Source: Acidovorax radicis N35 (GTDB taxonomy: Bacteria > Pseudomonadota > Gammaproteobacteria > Burkholderiales > Burkholderiaceae_C). From it: 64,000 bases of DNA. The notes under the pieces are model-generated. The model was given only the letters and a program-made list of their open reading frames with translations. It was not told the DNA's origin and ran no database searches. This document shows positions 1-9,930 of the stretch, piece by piece; the first letter of the stretch is position 1; each line of letters starts with the position of its first letter. The translations under genes were made by a program, and so were the position numbers. The stretch covers positions 558,001 to 622,000 of the forward strand of contig NZ_AFBG01000021.1 of NCBI RefSeq assembly GCF_000204195.1, in the 5' to 3' direction.

Positions 1-458
1 TGGGGCAACCAGGGCTCGTTCACGATGGCCAGGGCCAACGGTGTAGGTGGGTCGCCCGCGTGCAGGTCGTGGTTGCCGCGCACCAGGGTCATTTGCAACT
101 GCGCATGGCGCTCGCGCCACGGCAGCAACTGCTGCCACAGGGCATCGGCCGCACCGCTGCGGGCATGCAAAAAGTCGCCCAGAAAGACCAGGTGCTCCGC
201 GCCCGTCACGGCCAGCACCGCGTCGAGCCTTGCCAGGTTGTCGGCCGTGGTGCCGTGTGGCACCGGCTGGCCCGCGCGGCGGAAGGTGGCCGCCTTGCCG
301 AAGTGCACGTCGGCCACGAAGGCCATGCGCGCAGCGGGCCACCAGACGGCGCGCTGTGGCAGCAGCCACAGGACGGTGCCACAGGGCGGGGTGATGGCAT
401 GGGCGCCGGCAGGTGGGGATGCAAGCGAAGGGGTGGTGGTGTCGGTGTCTGCGGTCAC
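1..458 (-). CDS. pdeM: PdeM-type ligase-associated metallophosphoesterase (partial, C-terminus off the left edge)
   Basis: This is a calcineurin-fold phosphoesterase/nuclease, last gene of the Lhr-Core/ligase repair operon. Metal-binding motifs are visible in order: DVHFGK (about residues 50-55), GDFLHAR (about 94-100) and RGNHDLHAGDPP (about 127-138), all characteristic of the PdeM family. The frame has no ATG. A stop codon at 471-473 bounds it upstream, so translation must begin at GTG 458 or TTG 464; I prefer GTG. The helicase stop lies 33 bp upstream, and there is no obvious Shine-Dalgarno, so translation may depend on coupling to the helicase gene. About 152 residues are present and the rest is outside the window. 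The family assignment is firm; the biological substrate is not known from sequence. Confidence 0.88.
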   Translation of the reverse strand, partial: MTADTDTTTPSLASPPAGAHAITPPCGTVLWLLPQRAVWWPAARMAFVADVHFGKAATFRRAGQPVPHGTTADNLARLDAVLAVTGAEHLVFLGDFLHARSGAADALWQQLLPWRERHAQLQMTLVRGNHDLHAGDPPTPLALAIVNEPWLP

Positions 459-491
459 GGGCAAGGTCGGTCATCGTCTTCGTCGTCGTGC

Positions 492-3368
492 TCAGAATCC
501 GTGGCGTCCCCGGGGCCGGCGCGGCGCGGCACCGGCATCGCCGCGGCGTGCGCGCCGGGGGGATGCGGTGGCGCCGTCGGGGACGTCCCAGGCCATGTCG
601 GCCGGGGCCACGGGATTATCGGCGTGGTGGGTGCCGGTGGTGTCGTCGGCCGCCTTCTCCAGCGCCTGCACCATGCGCGCCAGGCGGTCGGCCAGGGTCT
701 CGGTGCTCAGGCGTTCGCGAAAGCGCTCCACCATCAGCGGCAGGGCGAACGGGGTGGGGCGTTCCAGCGCATGGATGGACAGGGCCTGTGCCTGCATGCC
801 GCGCAGCGTGCGGGCCAGTCGCTCCATGTCGAGCTCGTTGGCCAGCAGCTCGGCGCGGGCCTGGGCCAGCAGCAGGTTGTCGGGGTCGTACTGCGCGAAC
901 ACGTCGTAGTACAGCGACGACGAGGCCTGCAGCTGGCGGCTGCTGCGCTGCTCGCCCGGGTGGCTCTGGAAGATGAGGCCCGCGATGCGCGCGATCTCGC
1001 GAAAGCGCCGGCGCGCCATCTCGGTCGCGTTCAGGCTGGCGAGCACTTCGTCTTCGAGCCCGCTGCCGATGGTGGTGTGCGTGCCTTCGCCGATCAGGCG
1101 CGGCAGCAGCGCGGCCCAGTCCACGGGCTTGGCGGACAGCAGCTCCAGCCCATAGTCGTTGACGGCGATGGAGAAGGTGTTGGGCACCTGCTCCGATGCG
1201 CGCCACGCCAGCAGCCCCGCCAGGCCCAGGTGCACCAGGCGGCCCGCCAGCGGGTACAGGTACAGGTGCCAGCCTTCGCGCGTGTGCAGCGTCTCGGCCA
1301 CCAGGCGGCTGGGCGTGGGCAGGGCCGACCAGGCGTGCTGCAGCGCGAGCAGCGGCTGGGCGCACTGCATCTCGGGCGATGCATAGACGCCGCGCTCGGC
1401 CTGCTCCAGCATCTCCAGCATGGCGTCGGCCAGTGTGTTCGACAGCGGCATGCGACCGCCGTTCCAGCGCGGCAGCGCGGCGCTGCCTTTGGGGGCAATG
1501 CGCACGTAGGCCGTCATCTGCTGGGTGCGCACCAGCTCCAGCAGACGGCCCGCGAACATGAACACGTCGCCCTTGCGCAGCCGGGCGATGAAGCTCTCTT
1601 CCACCGAACCCAGGCGCCCGCCACTCACGAACTGAACCTGCATGCTGGCGTCGCTCACGATGGTGCCGATGTTGCTGCGGTGCCGGCGCGCCAGCCGCGC
1701 ATCGGGCACGCGCCACACGCCCTCCTCGTCGGGCGCGGCGCGCTGGAAGTCGGGGTAGATGGCCAGCGAGGCCCCGCCCTGGCGCACGAACTGCAGTGCC
1801 CACTGCCAGTCGTTGTCGGCCAGCTGCGCGTAGGCCGGGGCGCGACGCACCTCGGCCAGCAGCGCATCGGGCTCGAAGCCGCCGCCCAGGGCGATGGTGA
1901 CCAGGTGCTGCACCAGCACATCGAGCGGCGCGCGCGGCGTGTGCCGGTCTTCGATGCGGCCTTGGGCCAGCGCGTGGCGTGCGGCGGCGGCCTCCACCAG
2001 CTCCAGGCTGTGTGTGGGCACCAGCGTGATGCTCGACGTGCGCCCGGGCGCGTGGCCCGAGCGGCCCGCACGCTGCACCAGCCGCCCCACGCCCTTGGCC
2101 GAGCCGATCTGCAGCACCTGCTCCACCGGCAAAAAATCCACGCCCAGGTCCAGGCTCGACGTGCAGACCACCGCCTTGAGCAGACCGGCTTTCAGCCCGT
2201 TCTCCACCCAGGCCCGCACGTCCTGGCTCAGCGACCCGTGGTGCAGCGCAAGGGTGCCGGCCCAGTCAGGCCGCGCCTCCAGCAGGGCCTGGTACCAGCG
2301 CTCGGCCTGCGAACGGGTGTTGGTGAACAAAAGTGTCGCCCCACCCCTCGTATGCCGGCTGCCGCTTGCCATCGACCCACCTCGCGGCGTTGCAGTCCTT
2401 GCCAATACTTCCGGTATTGGCAGCGGACTGCGCCTTGCGCCGTGGGCCGATGGCGGCGCGCCATCTTCGGCATCCGAAGGGTGGTGCAACACTTGTGACG
2501 ACGCACACGACTCGATGGACTCCACCACCTGCGGCAGCAGCGCCAGGCCCATGTGGCCGGCCCAGGCAAAGCGGTCCACCTTGGCCGGCAGCATCACCTG
2601 CACTTGGAGCGCCTTGTCAACGCGGCCCTGCACCAGCACGGCCGGTGGTGCCGCGGGGGCGCCCGGGGCAGCGCGGGGCAGCAGCGTGTCCAGCGCCTCC
2701 TGCAGGTTGCCCAGCGTGGCCGACATGCCCCACACCTGCAGCGCCGGGTTCCAGCCCGACAGGCGCGCCAGCGCCAGCTGTGCCTGCACGCCGCGCTTGT
2801 TGCCCACCAGCTCGTGCCACTCGTCCACCACCACCAGGCGCACGTGGCGCAGGCGCTCGTGCGCATCGGCCCGCGCCAGCAGCAGCGACACGCTTTCGGG
2901 CGTGGTCACCAGCAGAGTGGGCAGGCGGCGGTCCTGCGCGGCGCGCTCACCGCTGGCGGTGTCGCCGGTGCGCAGGCCGCTGGTCCAGTCCGGCGCCAGG
3001 TCGGGCAGGGGCGCCACCAACGCGCGCAGCGTGTCGGCGGCCAGGGCGCGCATGGGGGTGATCCACAGCACGGTGAGCGGCGGTGCTGCAGCACGGCGTG
3101 TGCGCAGGGCCGTGCGCGCACTGGCCTGTGCAGCCGGTGCCACGGGCTCGCCTGCCAGCGCCAGGTGCTGCAGCGCGCCCAGCCACACGGCATAGGTCTT
3201 GCCCGCGCCGGTAGTGGCATGCAACAGGCCCGAGCGCCCCTCGCCCATCGCGCGCCACACCTCCTGCTGAAAGCCGAAGGGCTGCCAGCCGCGCGCGGCC
3301 ATCCAGCCGGCAGCCGCGCTGGCGGCCACCGTGGGCAGCGGCTTGCGCGGGCGGCGCGCCGTGGTCAT
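492..3368 (-). CDS. Lhr-Core type ligase-associated DEXH-box helicase
   Basis: This is an ATP-dependent superfamily 2 helicase of the Lhr-Core group, a 3'-to-5' DNA translocase in characterised relatives. In its 958 residues I see Walker A TTGAGKT (about 52-58), DEWH (about 182-185), MSATLG (about 215-220) and motif VI around [14 protein letters not shown]. The start ATG overlaps the ligase stop (ATGA), so the two are translationally coupled. Between the first RecA domain and motif IV ([11 protein letters not shown]) the protein carries about 48 residues (about 296-343) encoded by a palindromic repeat element at 2341-2484. The family would normally pass almost directly from the preceding IES to the motif IV strand. 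The element keeps the reading frame because it is 144 bp long. Whether the enzyme tolerates this insertion is unknown. Confidence 0.93.
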   Translation of the reverse strand: MTTARRPRKPLPTVAASAAAGWMAARGWQPFGFQQEVWRAMGEGRSGLLHATTGAGKTYAVWLGALQHLALAGEPVAPAAQASARTALRTRRAAAPPLTVLWITPMRALAADTLRALVAPLPDLAPDWTSGLRTGDTASGERAAQDRRLPTLLVTTPESVSLLLARADAHERLRHVRLVVVDEWHELVGNKRGVQAQLALARLSGWNPALQVWGMSATLGNLQEALDTLLPRAAPGAPAAPPAVLVQGRVDKALQVQVMLPAKVDRFAWAGHMGLALLPQVVESIESCASSQVLHHPSDAEDGAPPSAHGARRSPLPIPEVLARTATPRGGSMASGSRHTRGGATLLFTNTRSQAERWYQALLEARPDWAGTLALHHGSLSQDVRAWVENGLKAGLLKAVVCTSSLDLGVDFLPVEQVLQIGSAKGVGRLVQRAGRSGHAPGRTSSITLVPTHSLELVEAAAARHALAQGRIEDRHTPRAPLDVLVQHLVTIALGGGFEPDALLAEVRRAPAYAQLADNDWQWALQFVRQGGASLAIYPDFQRAAPDEEGVWRVPDARLARRHRSNIGTIVSDASMQVQFVSGGRLGSVEESFIARLRKGDVFMFAGRLLELVRTQQMTAYVRIAPKGSAALPRWNGGRMPLSNTLADAMLEMLEQAERGVYASPEMQCAQPLLALQHAWSALPTPSRLVAETLHTREGWHLYLYPLAGRLVHLGLAGLLAWRASEQVPNTFSIAVNDYGLELLSAKPVDWAALLPRLIGEGTHTTIGSGLEDEVLASLNATEMARRRFREIARIAGLIFQSHPGEQRSSRQLQASSSLYYDVFAQYDPDNLLLAQARAELLANELDMERLARTLRGMQAQALSIHALERPTPFALPLMVERFRERLSTETLADRLARMVQALEKAADDTTGTHHADNPVAPADMAWDVPDGATASPRRARRGDAGAAPRRPRGRHGF
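2341..2484. repeat. Palindromic-core repeat element inserted in frame in the helicase gene
   Basis: A 144-bp element has imperfect terminal inverted repeats of 17 bp (CCACCCCTCGTATGCCG at 2341-2357 against 2468-2484, two mismatches). At its centre is a perfect 8-bp stem, GCCAATAC (2401-2408) and GTATTGGC (2414-2421), around a 5-nt loop. GCGTTGC lies on the left of the core and GCGCCTTGC on the right, the same layout as the elements at 39293-39453 and 62165-62434. The whole unit could fold into one long hairpin. It has no coding capacity of its own, so any movement would need enzymes supplied elsewhere. Confidence 0.75.
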
Positions 3369-5074
3369 ACTGCGGCGTCCTGCCCCGGCAGAAGCGCCAC
3401 CAGGGTCTGCAGGGTATCGGCCTCGGCCACGGTCTTGTCCTGGCGCCAGCGCAGCATGCGCGGAAAGCGCACGGCGATGCCGCTCTTGTGCCGCGGGCTC
3501 CTGCCGATGCCCTCGAAGCCGAGCTCGAAGACCATGGTCGCATCCACGCTGCGCACGGGCCCGAAGCTCTCGCGCGTGGTCTTGCGGATGATGGCGTCCA
3601 CCTGGCCGATCTCCACGTCCGTTAGGCCCGAATAGGCCTTGGCGAACGGCACGAGCTGCCGGTCGGGGTCATCGGGCGGCCCGTTCCACACGGCAAAGGT
3701 GTAGTCGCTGTACAGGCTGGCGCGGCGGCCATGGCCGCGCTGGGCGTAGATCAGCACGGCGTCTACGCTCATCGGGTCGATCTTCCACTTCCACCACACG
3801 CCCACGTCCTTGGTGCGGCCCACGCCGTAGTGCGCCTGGCGGTGCTTGAGCATGAAGCCCTCGGTGCCCATGCCGCGCGCGGCTTCGCGCTGGCGTGCCA
3901 GGTCCGGCCAGTCGGCGCCGTGCAGCAGCGTGCTCAGGCGCAGGCCCGGTTGCGCAGCGGGAGCGATCGCAGCCGGGTCGGGCAGCAGCGTGGCCTCCAG
4001 CAGAGCGCGGCGTGCCTCTTGGGGCTGCTGGCGCAGGTCCTGCCCCGCATGTTCGAGCAGGTCGTAGGCCACCAGCACCACGGGCAGTTCGCGCAGCAAC
4101 TTGGGGCCCAGGGTCTTGCGGCCCAGGCGCTTTTGCAGGTCGGCGAAGGGGCGGGGCTGGGGCTCATCGGGCAGCCACACCAGGATCTCGCCATCGACCA
4201 CCGAGCCATCGGGCAGCTGCGCCATCGCAGCCTCGGCCAGCTCGGGGAAGCGGTCGGTCACCAGTTCTTCGCCACGCGACCACACCCACACCGCGCCGCC
4301 GCGCCGCACGATCTGCGCGCGGATGCCGTCCCACTTCCACTCCACCAGCCAGTCGCCGGGCGCGCCGAGCAGCGCGGGCATCTCGGGCACGGGCTGGCTG
4401 AACGGGTGGGCCAGGAAGAAGGGGTAGGGCTGGCCTGCCATGCCGCTGTCGCCCGTGCCGGGCGTGCTGCCATCGGCGGCCTCGTCCACCGGCGCCACCA
4501 GGGCGGCGTAGTCGTCCGCAGCGGGCTGTCGGCCGATCTGTGTGTAGCCCATCAGCCGGTGGGCGATGCGCTTGGGGTCCAGGGCGCTCACCGTGGCCAA
4601 CGCCTGCGTGACCTGCAGGCGCGACACCCCCACGCGGAAGTTGCCGGTGATGAGCTTGAAGTACACGAACCGCTGCTCGGGCGCCAGCAGGTCCCACTGC
4701 GCGCGCAGGCGGGCGTCGGCCTCGTCGGGGGGCAGGGTGCGCAGGGGCAGCAGTTGGGCCATCCACTCGGCCAGTGGCACGTCCACCGGCTGGGCGGGCG
4801 GGGGCAGCAGCAGGGCCAGCGTTTCGGCCAGGTCGCCCACGGCCTGGTAGCTTTCTTCGAACAACCATTCGGGCAGTCCGGCAGCCTCCTGCGCCAGGGC
4901 CTTCAGTCGCTTGGTGGGCACCATCTGGCGCGGTTTGCCCCCGGCCAGGAAATAGGTGGCCCAGGCCGCATCGGCCGGCGGCGCCACGCGCAGGTAGGCC
5001 ACCAGTGCCGCCAGCTTGGCCGACTGCCCGGTGGTGGCGTCGAGTGCCTGGAACAGCGCCGCAAAGGCCTTCAT
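3365..5074 (-). CDS. ATP-dependent DNA ligase of the Lhr-Core repair cluster
   Basis: This is an ATP-dependent DNA ligase of 569 residues. It has an N-terminal helical DNA-binding domain (about 1-190), the adenylation domain with the nucleotidyl-acceptor lysine in EWKWDGIR (Lys about 247), then DGEILVW and EGFMLKHR. The last motif, WWKWKIDP, is the family's K-x-K element, and an OB-fold follows. I start it at ATG 5074, which overlaps the exonuclease stop as ATGA; an upstream open extension only reads through the exonuclease gene. The stop overlaps the helicase start. Together with the exonuclease, helicase and phosphoesterase it forms a known bacterial repair cassette. The substrate in the cell is not evident. 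Confidence 0.94.
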   Translation of the reverse strand: MKAFAALFQALDATTGQSAKLAALVAYLRVAPPADAAWATYFLAGGKPRQMVPTKRLKALAQEAAGLPEWLFEESYQAVGDLAETLALLLPPPAQPVDVPLAEWMAQLLPLRTLPPDEADARLRAQWDLLAPEQRFVYFKLITGNFRVGVSRLQVTQALATVSALDPKRIAHRLMGYTQIGRQPAADDYAALVAPVDEAADGSTPGTGDSGMAGQPYPFFLAHPFSQPVPEMPALLGAPGDWLVEWKWDGIRAQIVRRGGAVWVWSRGEELVTDRFPELAEAAMAQLPDGSVVDGEILVWLPDEPQPRPFADLQKRLGRKTLGPKLLRELPVVLVAYDLLEHAGQDLRQQPQEARRALLEATLLPDPAAIAPAAQPGLRLSTLLHGADWPDLARQREAARGMGTEGFMLKHRQAHYGVGRTKDVGVWWKWKIDPMSVDAVLIYAQRGHGRRASLYSDYTFAVWNGPPDDPDRQLVPFAKAYSGLTDVEIGQVDAIIRKTTRESFGPVRSVDATMVFELGFEGIGRSPRHKSGIAVRFPRMLRWRQDKTVAEADTLQTLVALLPGQDAAV

Positions 5075-6135
5075 GCAGCGGCCTCGGGCGCTGGTGCATC
5101 GGCCTGCGCAGGCGGCGCAGCACCCGCATCGTCCTCGTTGTCGTCGGCGCCATACTCGGTCACGAACACCTGGGCATCCAGCCCCTGCTCGCACAGCCAG
5201 CGCACCATCACCTCGGTGCTGCCGTGGGTCACGATGACGCGCTCGGCCCCGGTGGCGCCGATGGCCTTCTGCAGGCTGGGCCAGTCCGCGTGGTCGCTCA
5301 TCACGAAGCCCCGGTCCACGCCGCGGCGCCGGCGCGCGCCGCGCACCAGCATCCAGCCGCTGGCAAAGGCGTCGGAATGCTCGCCAAAGCGCTTGAGCCA
5401 GGGCGTGCCCGCGGCCGAAGGCGGTGCCAGCACCAGCGCGCGGCGCAATTCGGCCCTGGTGACGCCCGGGTCCGTCACGCGCAGGGTGGGCGGCAGCGCC
5501 ACGCCCGCCGCGCGGTACACGGCGTTGAGCGGGTCCACCGCGCCATGCACGACGATGGGACCGATGTCCGGGTCCACCCCGTGCAGCAGCCGCTGCGCCT
5601 TGCCGAAGGCGTACGCGTAGAGGATGCTGGCCTTGCCCGCCGCCGCATTGGCCGCCCACCAGGCATTGATGTCGGCGAATAGCGCGGGCTGCGACGGCCA
5701 GCGGTAGATGGGCAGGCCGAAGGTCGACTCTGTGATGAAGGTGTGGCAGCGCACCGGCTCGAAGGGCGGGCAGGTGCCATCGTCTTCGAGCTTGTAGTCG
5801 CCCGAGGCCACCCACACCTGGCCGCGATGCTCGATGCGCACCTGCGCCGAGCCCAGCACGTGCCCCGCGGGGTGCAGCGACACGCGCACGCCCTGCTGGT
5901 CGATGACATCGCCATAGCCCAGCGTCTGCAGGTCGATGTCCGCACCCAGTCGGTTGCGCAGCGTGCCCTCGCTGTCCGTGTGCGCCAGATAGTGGGCCGA
6001 GCCCATGCGCGCATGGTCCGAATGTGCATGTGTGATCACGGCCCGACTGACCGGCCGCCAGGGGTCGATGTAGAAGTCGCCGGGTGGGCAGTACAGGCCT
6101 TCAGGGCGGTGGACGATGAGGTCGCTGCGGGGCAT
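5071..6135 (-). CDS. Ligase-associated MBL-fold DNA exonuclease
   Basis: This is a metallo-beta-lactamase fold nuclease of the SNM1/beta-CASP type, 354 residues, first gene of the leftward repair operon. The HxHxDH metal-binding motif is HAHSDH (about residues 36-41), followed by a conserved ASGDYK block. The C-terminal half contains MSDHADW and a THGS element typical of the family. Characterised homologues in such clusters are manganese-dependent DNA nucleases. The start is ATG 6135. No other gene precedes it, so the operon promoter should lie in 6136-6200. The last 20 or so residues are acidic and alanine/proline rich, probably a flexible tail. Confidence 0.92.
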   Translation of the reverse strand: MPRSDLIVHRPEGLYCPPGDFYIDPWRPVSRAVITHAHSDHARMGSAHYLAHTDSEGTLRNRLGADIDLQTLGYGDVIDQQGVRVSLHPAGHVLGSAQVRIEHRGQVWVASGDYKLEDDGTCPPFEPVRCHTFITESTFGLPIYRWPSQPALFADINAWWAANAAAGKASILYAYAFGKAQRLLHGVDPDIGPIVVHGAVDPLNAVYRAAGVALPPTLRVTDPGVTRAELRRALVLAPPSAAGTPWLKRFGEHSDAFASGWMLVRGARRRRGVDRGFVMSDHADWPSLQKAIGATGAERVIVTHGSTEVMVRWLCEQGLDAQVFVTEYGADDNEDDAGAAPPAQADAPAPEAAA

Positions 6136-6199
6136 GGTCAGGGCATCGTAGGCGGCAGTTCAAAGCCGGGGAGTGGACTGGGGATTGCGGGAGGGAGTT

Positions 6200-6268
6200 T
6201 TGTCACTAAAATTTGAATAAAAACTGCCGCTAGCGCTTATCTATAAAGCGCTAGCAGCTATGAATATG
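6200..6268. repeat. AGCGCTT-type dispersed repeat, copy 1
   Basis: The hairpin CTAGCGCTT (6230-6238) and AAGCGCTAG (6246-6254) lies in AT-rich sequence between the divergent repair operon and the GNAT gene. It is one of eight recognisable copies in the window. Flanking AAAATTTGAATAAAAA sequence replaces the usual GCTAT/ATAGC stem. Confidence 0.75.
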
Positions 6269-6370
6269 TGAGTAACCGCTGATCGCCGACACTACAGAGC
6301 GGCGGCACCTCGTTTCAACCCCATCATCCTGCGCGCGCCCTTCCTGTCTGCAGGCCAACACCGCTTTTGT

Positions 6371-6853
6371 ATGCGCACCGAACTCGCCCGCCCGCCAGAC
6401 GCCGCCGCCATTGCTGCGGTGCTGCGCGAGGCCGCGCAGTGGCTGGTAGACCGCCATATGCCGCTGTGGGCTGTGGCCGATTTCAGTGATGAAAGCGTGC
6501 AGCGGGACGTGGATGGCGGGCTGTATGTCGTGGCCAAAGTGGACGACGCGGTGGTGGGTGTGGTGCGTTTTCAGCGGGAAGACCTGACCTTCTGGCCGGA
6601 TGCGGAGCCGGGCACCTCCGCGTTTTTGCACAAGCTGGCCGTGCGTCGGGCATGGGCGGGGCAGGGGGTGTCTGCGGCACTGCTGGCGTTTGGGCGTGAA
6701 CACGCGCGCAGTCTGGGCCTGCGCACCCTTCGGCTGGACTGCGTCGCCGACCGGCAACCGCTGCGCACGCTGTATGAGGACTTTGGTTTTACCCTGCACG
6801 ACCGTGTGTGGAAAGGCCGCAGGGAATTTGCGCGGTACCAGATCGTGTTGTAG
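6371..6853 (+). CDS. GNAT family N-acetyltransferase
   Basis: This is a GCN5-related acetyltransferase of 160 residues, single domain. The acetyl-CoA binding loop is in the segment LHKLAVRRAWAGQGVSAALL (about 89-108), with the Q/R-x-x-G-x-G/S pattern seen as RRAWAGQGVS. The C-terminal YEDFGFTLHDR element is the usual end of the fold. The substrate cannot be predicted. It stands alone on the plus strand, with the repair operon diverging to its left and the BON-domain gene 35 bp downstream, so the two may share a transcript. Confidence 0.88.
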   Translation: MRTELARPPDAAAIAAVLREAAQWLVDRHMPLWAVADFSDESVQRDVDGGLYVVAKVDDAVVGVVRFQREDLTFWPDAEPGTSAFLHKLAVRRAWAGQGVSAALLAFGREHARSLGLRTLRLDCVADRQPLRTLYEDFGFTLHDRVWKGRREFARYQIVL

Positions 6854-6888
6854 GCAGCGTCTGCCGACCATCCACCAAGGAGCAATGC

Positions 6889-7422
6889 ATGCGCCGAGTT
6901 TGTGTGTCCTTCCGGTTTTTCATGGGGTGTTCGGTGGTGGCCGCCATGGTCCCGTCCCTGGCGCTTGCCCAGGGCGCTGGCAGCCCAGCCCCCCGCACCA
7001 ACGCCTTCAACGACCCCTTCGTCCAGGTCACGAGCGCCATCCCGCAATGCCCCGTGCCCGAGGGCCCGCTCTACACCGAGGCCGAGGTGCGCGAGCTGGC
7101 GCACACGCGCTCGCAGCATGGCGGGAGCTGCCACCGCGTGGGGCGCTGCCGGCTGCCCAACTCCTACCTGTACGACGCGGAGCTCATTCCGCGCGTGCAG
7201 CGCTATATCCGCGAGGAGGGGCGTTTTGACGACACCAGCGTGTGGGTGCTGGGCGAGCGGCGGCTGGTCACGCTGATGGGCTGCGTGCAGTCCGAGGCGC
7301 AGTCGCTGGCGCTCGAGAAAGCCGTGGGGCTGGTGGACGACGTGATGGGTGTCATCAACCTGCTGCAGGTGGGCACGGCGCGCGAGGGCGCGCGCTACCC
7401 GCTTGCGCCCTCGCGCCCCTGA
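6889..7422 (+). CDS. Exported BON-domain protein
   Basis: This is a secreted 177-residue protein. The start ATG 6889 follows a good ribosome site (AAGGAGC). Residues 1-27 form a signal peptide with a cleavage site after SLALAQ. Two cysteines occur in CHRVGRC near the middle. The C-terminal 70 residues resemble a BON domain, a small periplasmic fold often binding phospholipid or peptidoglycan: a helix RVQRYIREEGRFDD is followed by strand LVTLMGCVQSEAQ and a helix ending VDDVMGVINLLQV. It probably acts in the periplasm or at the envelope. No partner is suggested by the neighbours. Confidence 0.75.
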   Translation: MRRVCVSFRFFMGCSVVAAMVPSLALAQGAGSPAPRTNAFNDPFVQVTSAIPQCPVPEGPLYTEAEVRELAHTRSQHGGSCHRVGRCRLPNSYLYDAELIPRVQRYIREEGRFDDTSVWVLGERRLVTLMGCVQSEAQSLALEKAVGLVDDVMGVINLLQVGTAREGARYPLAPSRP

Positions 7423-7433
7423 CGGGGCTCCAT

Positions 7434-8891
7434 TCACAGGGGTGGGACCCGGTGCGACCAGGGTTCGGCCTGTTCCAGTTCATAGGCCAGTGCGAACAGG
7501 GTCTGCTCGTCGCCGACCCGCGCCGCGAAATGGCTGCCGATGGGCAGGCCGCGCGCGCTCAGTCCCAGCGGGACCGACATCGCTGGCGTGCCCGCCACGT
7601 TGTGCAGCGGTGTGTACGACGCATAGCGCATCAGCCGGGCCCACAGCGTGGCGCCGGGCACGGTGGGGGCGAGCCACCCCAGCGGTGGCGGCTCGCTAGC
7701 GGCCACCGGGCTGAGCACGACATCCACGGCGTCGAACCAGGCATTCACCTGCGCGCCCACGGCGGCAAAGTGCGCGCCGGCGCGTGCCGCCGCGCCGGCG
7801 GGGAGCGCGCGCGCGTGCCGTGCCAGGTGCAGGGTCCAGGGCTCCAGCAGCGTGTCGGGCGGGCGGCCCGTGCCCTCGGCCTGCTGCAGCGCCCGTTCGG
7901 CGCCGCCGCTCCAGGCGACCATGAAAGCATCGAAGAACCGCTCGCCGTCGATGCCATGCGCAAAGGGCTGCACCTGGTGCCCAAGCCGTTCGCACAGCCG
8001 CGCGACCCGGGTGACTTCCTGCAGCACCGCGGGGTCCGGCATCTCGCCAAAGAGGTTCTGCGGCGCGAAGCCAATGCGCAGGCGCCGGGCCGAGGGCCCG
8101 TGCACCGCGGGCATGGGCGGCAGCGGCGCGGCGCCATCGCCGCGCTGGTTCCACCAGAACAGCGTGGCGCTGTCGCGCACCGTGCGGCTCACCGCGTGGT
8201 CGACACCGGCATCGCGCGGGCCGGAGCCCTGCATGCGCGAGCGGCTGGGCTTGAGCCCGAACAGCCCGCAGCACGAGGCGGGGATGCGGATCGAGCCGCC
8301 GCCATCCGTCGCGTGCGCCATGGGCAGCATGCCCGCGGCCACGGCCGCCGCGGCGCCGCCCGAGGAACCACCCGGGGAGTGCAGCGGGTTCCAGGGATTG
8401 CGGACCGGGCCGCCAAGCAGGGGCTCGGTGGTGGCGCTGAGCTGGAACTCGGGCGTTGCCGTCTTGCCGATGGCGATCAGCCCGCTGGCTTCGCAGCGTG
8501 CCACCAGCGGTGACGAGGCGCTGGAAAGCGCCGCGTCCGCCTGCAGGCGCGAGCCGCTGCGCCGGTGCGTGCCTTGCAGGTCAACCGCGTCCTTGTAGGC
8601 AAACGGCACGCCCCAGAAGGGCCCGGCGGAGGGCGGCCCCTGCCATTGGCCGCGGGCCCGGTCGGGGCAGAGTTCCACCAGCGCCTGCAGCCTGGGGTTG
8701 ATGTCCGCCACGCGCGCCAGGCTGGCCTGCACCAGCTGCGCGGGTTGCAGATGGCCCGCCCGCACCAGCGCTGCCTGGGACGTGGCATCAAGCGCCAGCA
8801 GGCCGGGGGGGGCGCCGTGGGCGAAAGCGGGGCGCAGGGGTGCGCCCAGTGCGGTCAGGCCCATCAGGCCCAGAAGATCTCGTCGTTGCAT
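7434..8891 (-). CDS. Amidase-signature family hydrolase, Tat-exported
   Basis: This 485-residue enzyme of the amidase signature family hydrolyses carboxamides with a Ser-cisSer-Lys triad. The triad is visible: Lys about 100 in FAYKDAV, Ser in SPGGSSGGAA (about 172-181) and nucleophile Ser about 200 in DGGGSIRIPA. Starting at ATG 8891 gives a twin-arginine-like leader, MQRRDLLGLMGLTALG, suggesting periplasmic action. A longer open frame upstream lacks a better start. It is divergent from an AraC-type regulator only about 75 bp away, which may control it. The substrate is unknown; assignment to a specific amidase such as GatA is not supported because no gatB or gatC is nearby. Confidence 0.88.
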   Translation of the reverse strand: MQRRDLLGLMGLTALGAPLRPAFAHGAPPGLLALDATSQAALVRAGHLQPAQLVQASLARVADINPRLQALVELCPDRARGQWQGPPSAGPFWGVPFAYKDAVDLQGTHRRSGSRLQADAALSSASSPLVARCEASGLIAIGKTATPEFQLSATTEPLLGGPVRNPWNPLHSPGGSSGGAAAAVAAGMLPMAHATDGGGSIRIPASCCGLFGLKPSRSRMQGSGPRDAGVDHAVSRTVRDSATLFWWNQRGDGAAPLPPMPAVHGPSARRLRIGFAPQNLFGEMPDPAVLQEVTRVARLCERLGHQVQPFAHGIDGERFFDAFMVAWSGGAERALQQAEGTGRPPDTLLEPWTLHLARHARALPAGAAARAGAHFAAVGAQVNAWFDAVDVVLSPVAASEPPPLGWLAPTVPGATLWARLMRYASYTPLHNVAGTPAMSVPLGLSARGLPIGSHFAARVGDEQTLFALAYELEQAEPWSHRVPPL

Positions 8892-8964
8892 GGTGTGTGC
8901 ACAGTGAATGGAGGAGAGGGCCATCGTCTCTGGGCCGGGCCGCGCGAGCTTGTATAAACGCGCC

Positions 8965-9876
8965 ATGGCCGCGCTTTTTTGCTACCACCTGCTGCCCGCC
9001 TGCCTGGGCGATATCGACGAACGCCCCGACGCGCTGCTCGCGCGGGCCGTGCGCACGCAGGTGCAGGGCTTCGTCACCCACCAGGCGTATGTGGCGCAGG
9101 TGCTGCGCGGCGGCCCGGAGGCGCGCGGGCAAGAGGCTCGGCGGGAGGCACGCCTTGCACTGCTGTGTGCGCTGGACCTGAACCCGGTGCAGGCGCTCCT
9201 GGCGCCCCCGGCCGCCGTGGGCCGTGGGCCATCTGCGTTCGTGGACCGCTGGAACGCCTACAACCGCATGGCGCCCCTGGGCGTCAACACGCAGCTCGAT
9301 GGCCAGGGAGCGCTGCGGCGGGAATCCCCCGCGCTGCCAGACCGTGCGCTGCGTGCCGCGGCGCAGCGCAGTGCCGACATCCGCGCGGGCATTGCCGCGT
9401 CGTGCGTGAGCGTGCTTGCGCGCGGCAGCACCCGCAGCAGCCCGGCGGATGCGCCGCGCACGCTGCAGTCCCTGGCGCGGCGGCTGGGGTGCGCGAACGA
9501 GGTGCTGGACCTGCTGGCCTGGTGGCGCGAGGAGCCCGCCCTGGTCCTGTCCGACGCCGCCTGCCGCCTGGGTCGCAGCGCGCGCCAGCTGCAACGCGAT
9601 CTGGCCCGGCACGGCCTGGGCTTTGCCACGCTGCGCCAGGCCGCCCGCATCGAACAGGCGCAGCAGGCCCTGCTTGGCGGCGCGGCCAGCCTGACGGGCA
9701 TCGCGCATGCCGCAGGGTTCTTCGACTCCGCGCACTTCGTGCACGGCTGGCAGCGTGCCTGTGGCATCAGCCCCAGCCAGTACCGGCAGCTGGCCGGTCG
9801 CCAGGACACCCAGGGCGCTCTCTGCGCCCCGGGGGCCGTGCGCAGAGGGGTGGATTTCGTGGAAAACGCGCAGTAG
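8965..9876 (+). CDS. AraC-family transcriptional regulator
   Basis: This is a DNA-binding regulator of about 303 residues. The C-terminal AraC-type double helix-turn-helix spans about residues 195-285, including LSDAACRLGRSARQLQRDL and the hallmark second motif LTGIAHAAGFFDSAHFVHGW followed by GISPSQYRQL. The N-terminal part has no domain I can name. I use ATG 8965; ATG 8908 would add 19 residues and would leave only 16 bp before the divergent amidase start. Neither has a clear ribosome site. The likely target is the divergent amidase gene and its own promoter. Confidence 0.83.
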   Translation: MAALFCYHLLPACLGDIDERPDALLARAVRTQVQGFVTHQAYVAQVLRGGPEARGQEARREARLALLCALDLNPVQALLAPPAAVGRGPSAFVDRWNAYNRMAPLGVNTQLDGQGALRRESPALPDRALRAAAQRSADIRAGIAASCVSVLARGSTRSSPADAPRTLQSLARRLGCANEVLDLLAWWREEPALVLSDAACRLGRSARQLQRDLARHGLGFATLRQAARIEQAQQALLGGAASLTGIAHAAGFFDSAHFVHGWQRACGISPSQYRQLAGRQDTQGALCAPGAVRRGVDFVENAQ

Positions 9877-9930
9877 GTTTGGCGGCCCGCTGCGGCATAT
9901 TGCGGCTTCCATCCTTGCAAAGGAAAACAT

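Noticed and set aside
60..2498. Long plus-strand open frame opposite the helicase and phosphoesterase genes
   Set aside because: It is the antisense of well-supported repair genes, rich in His/Gln/Arg/Gly with no domain, as expected from high-GC codon bias.
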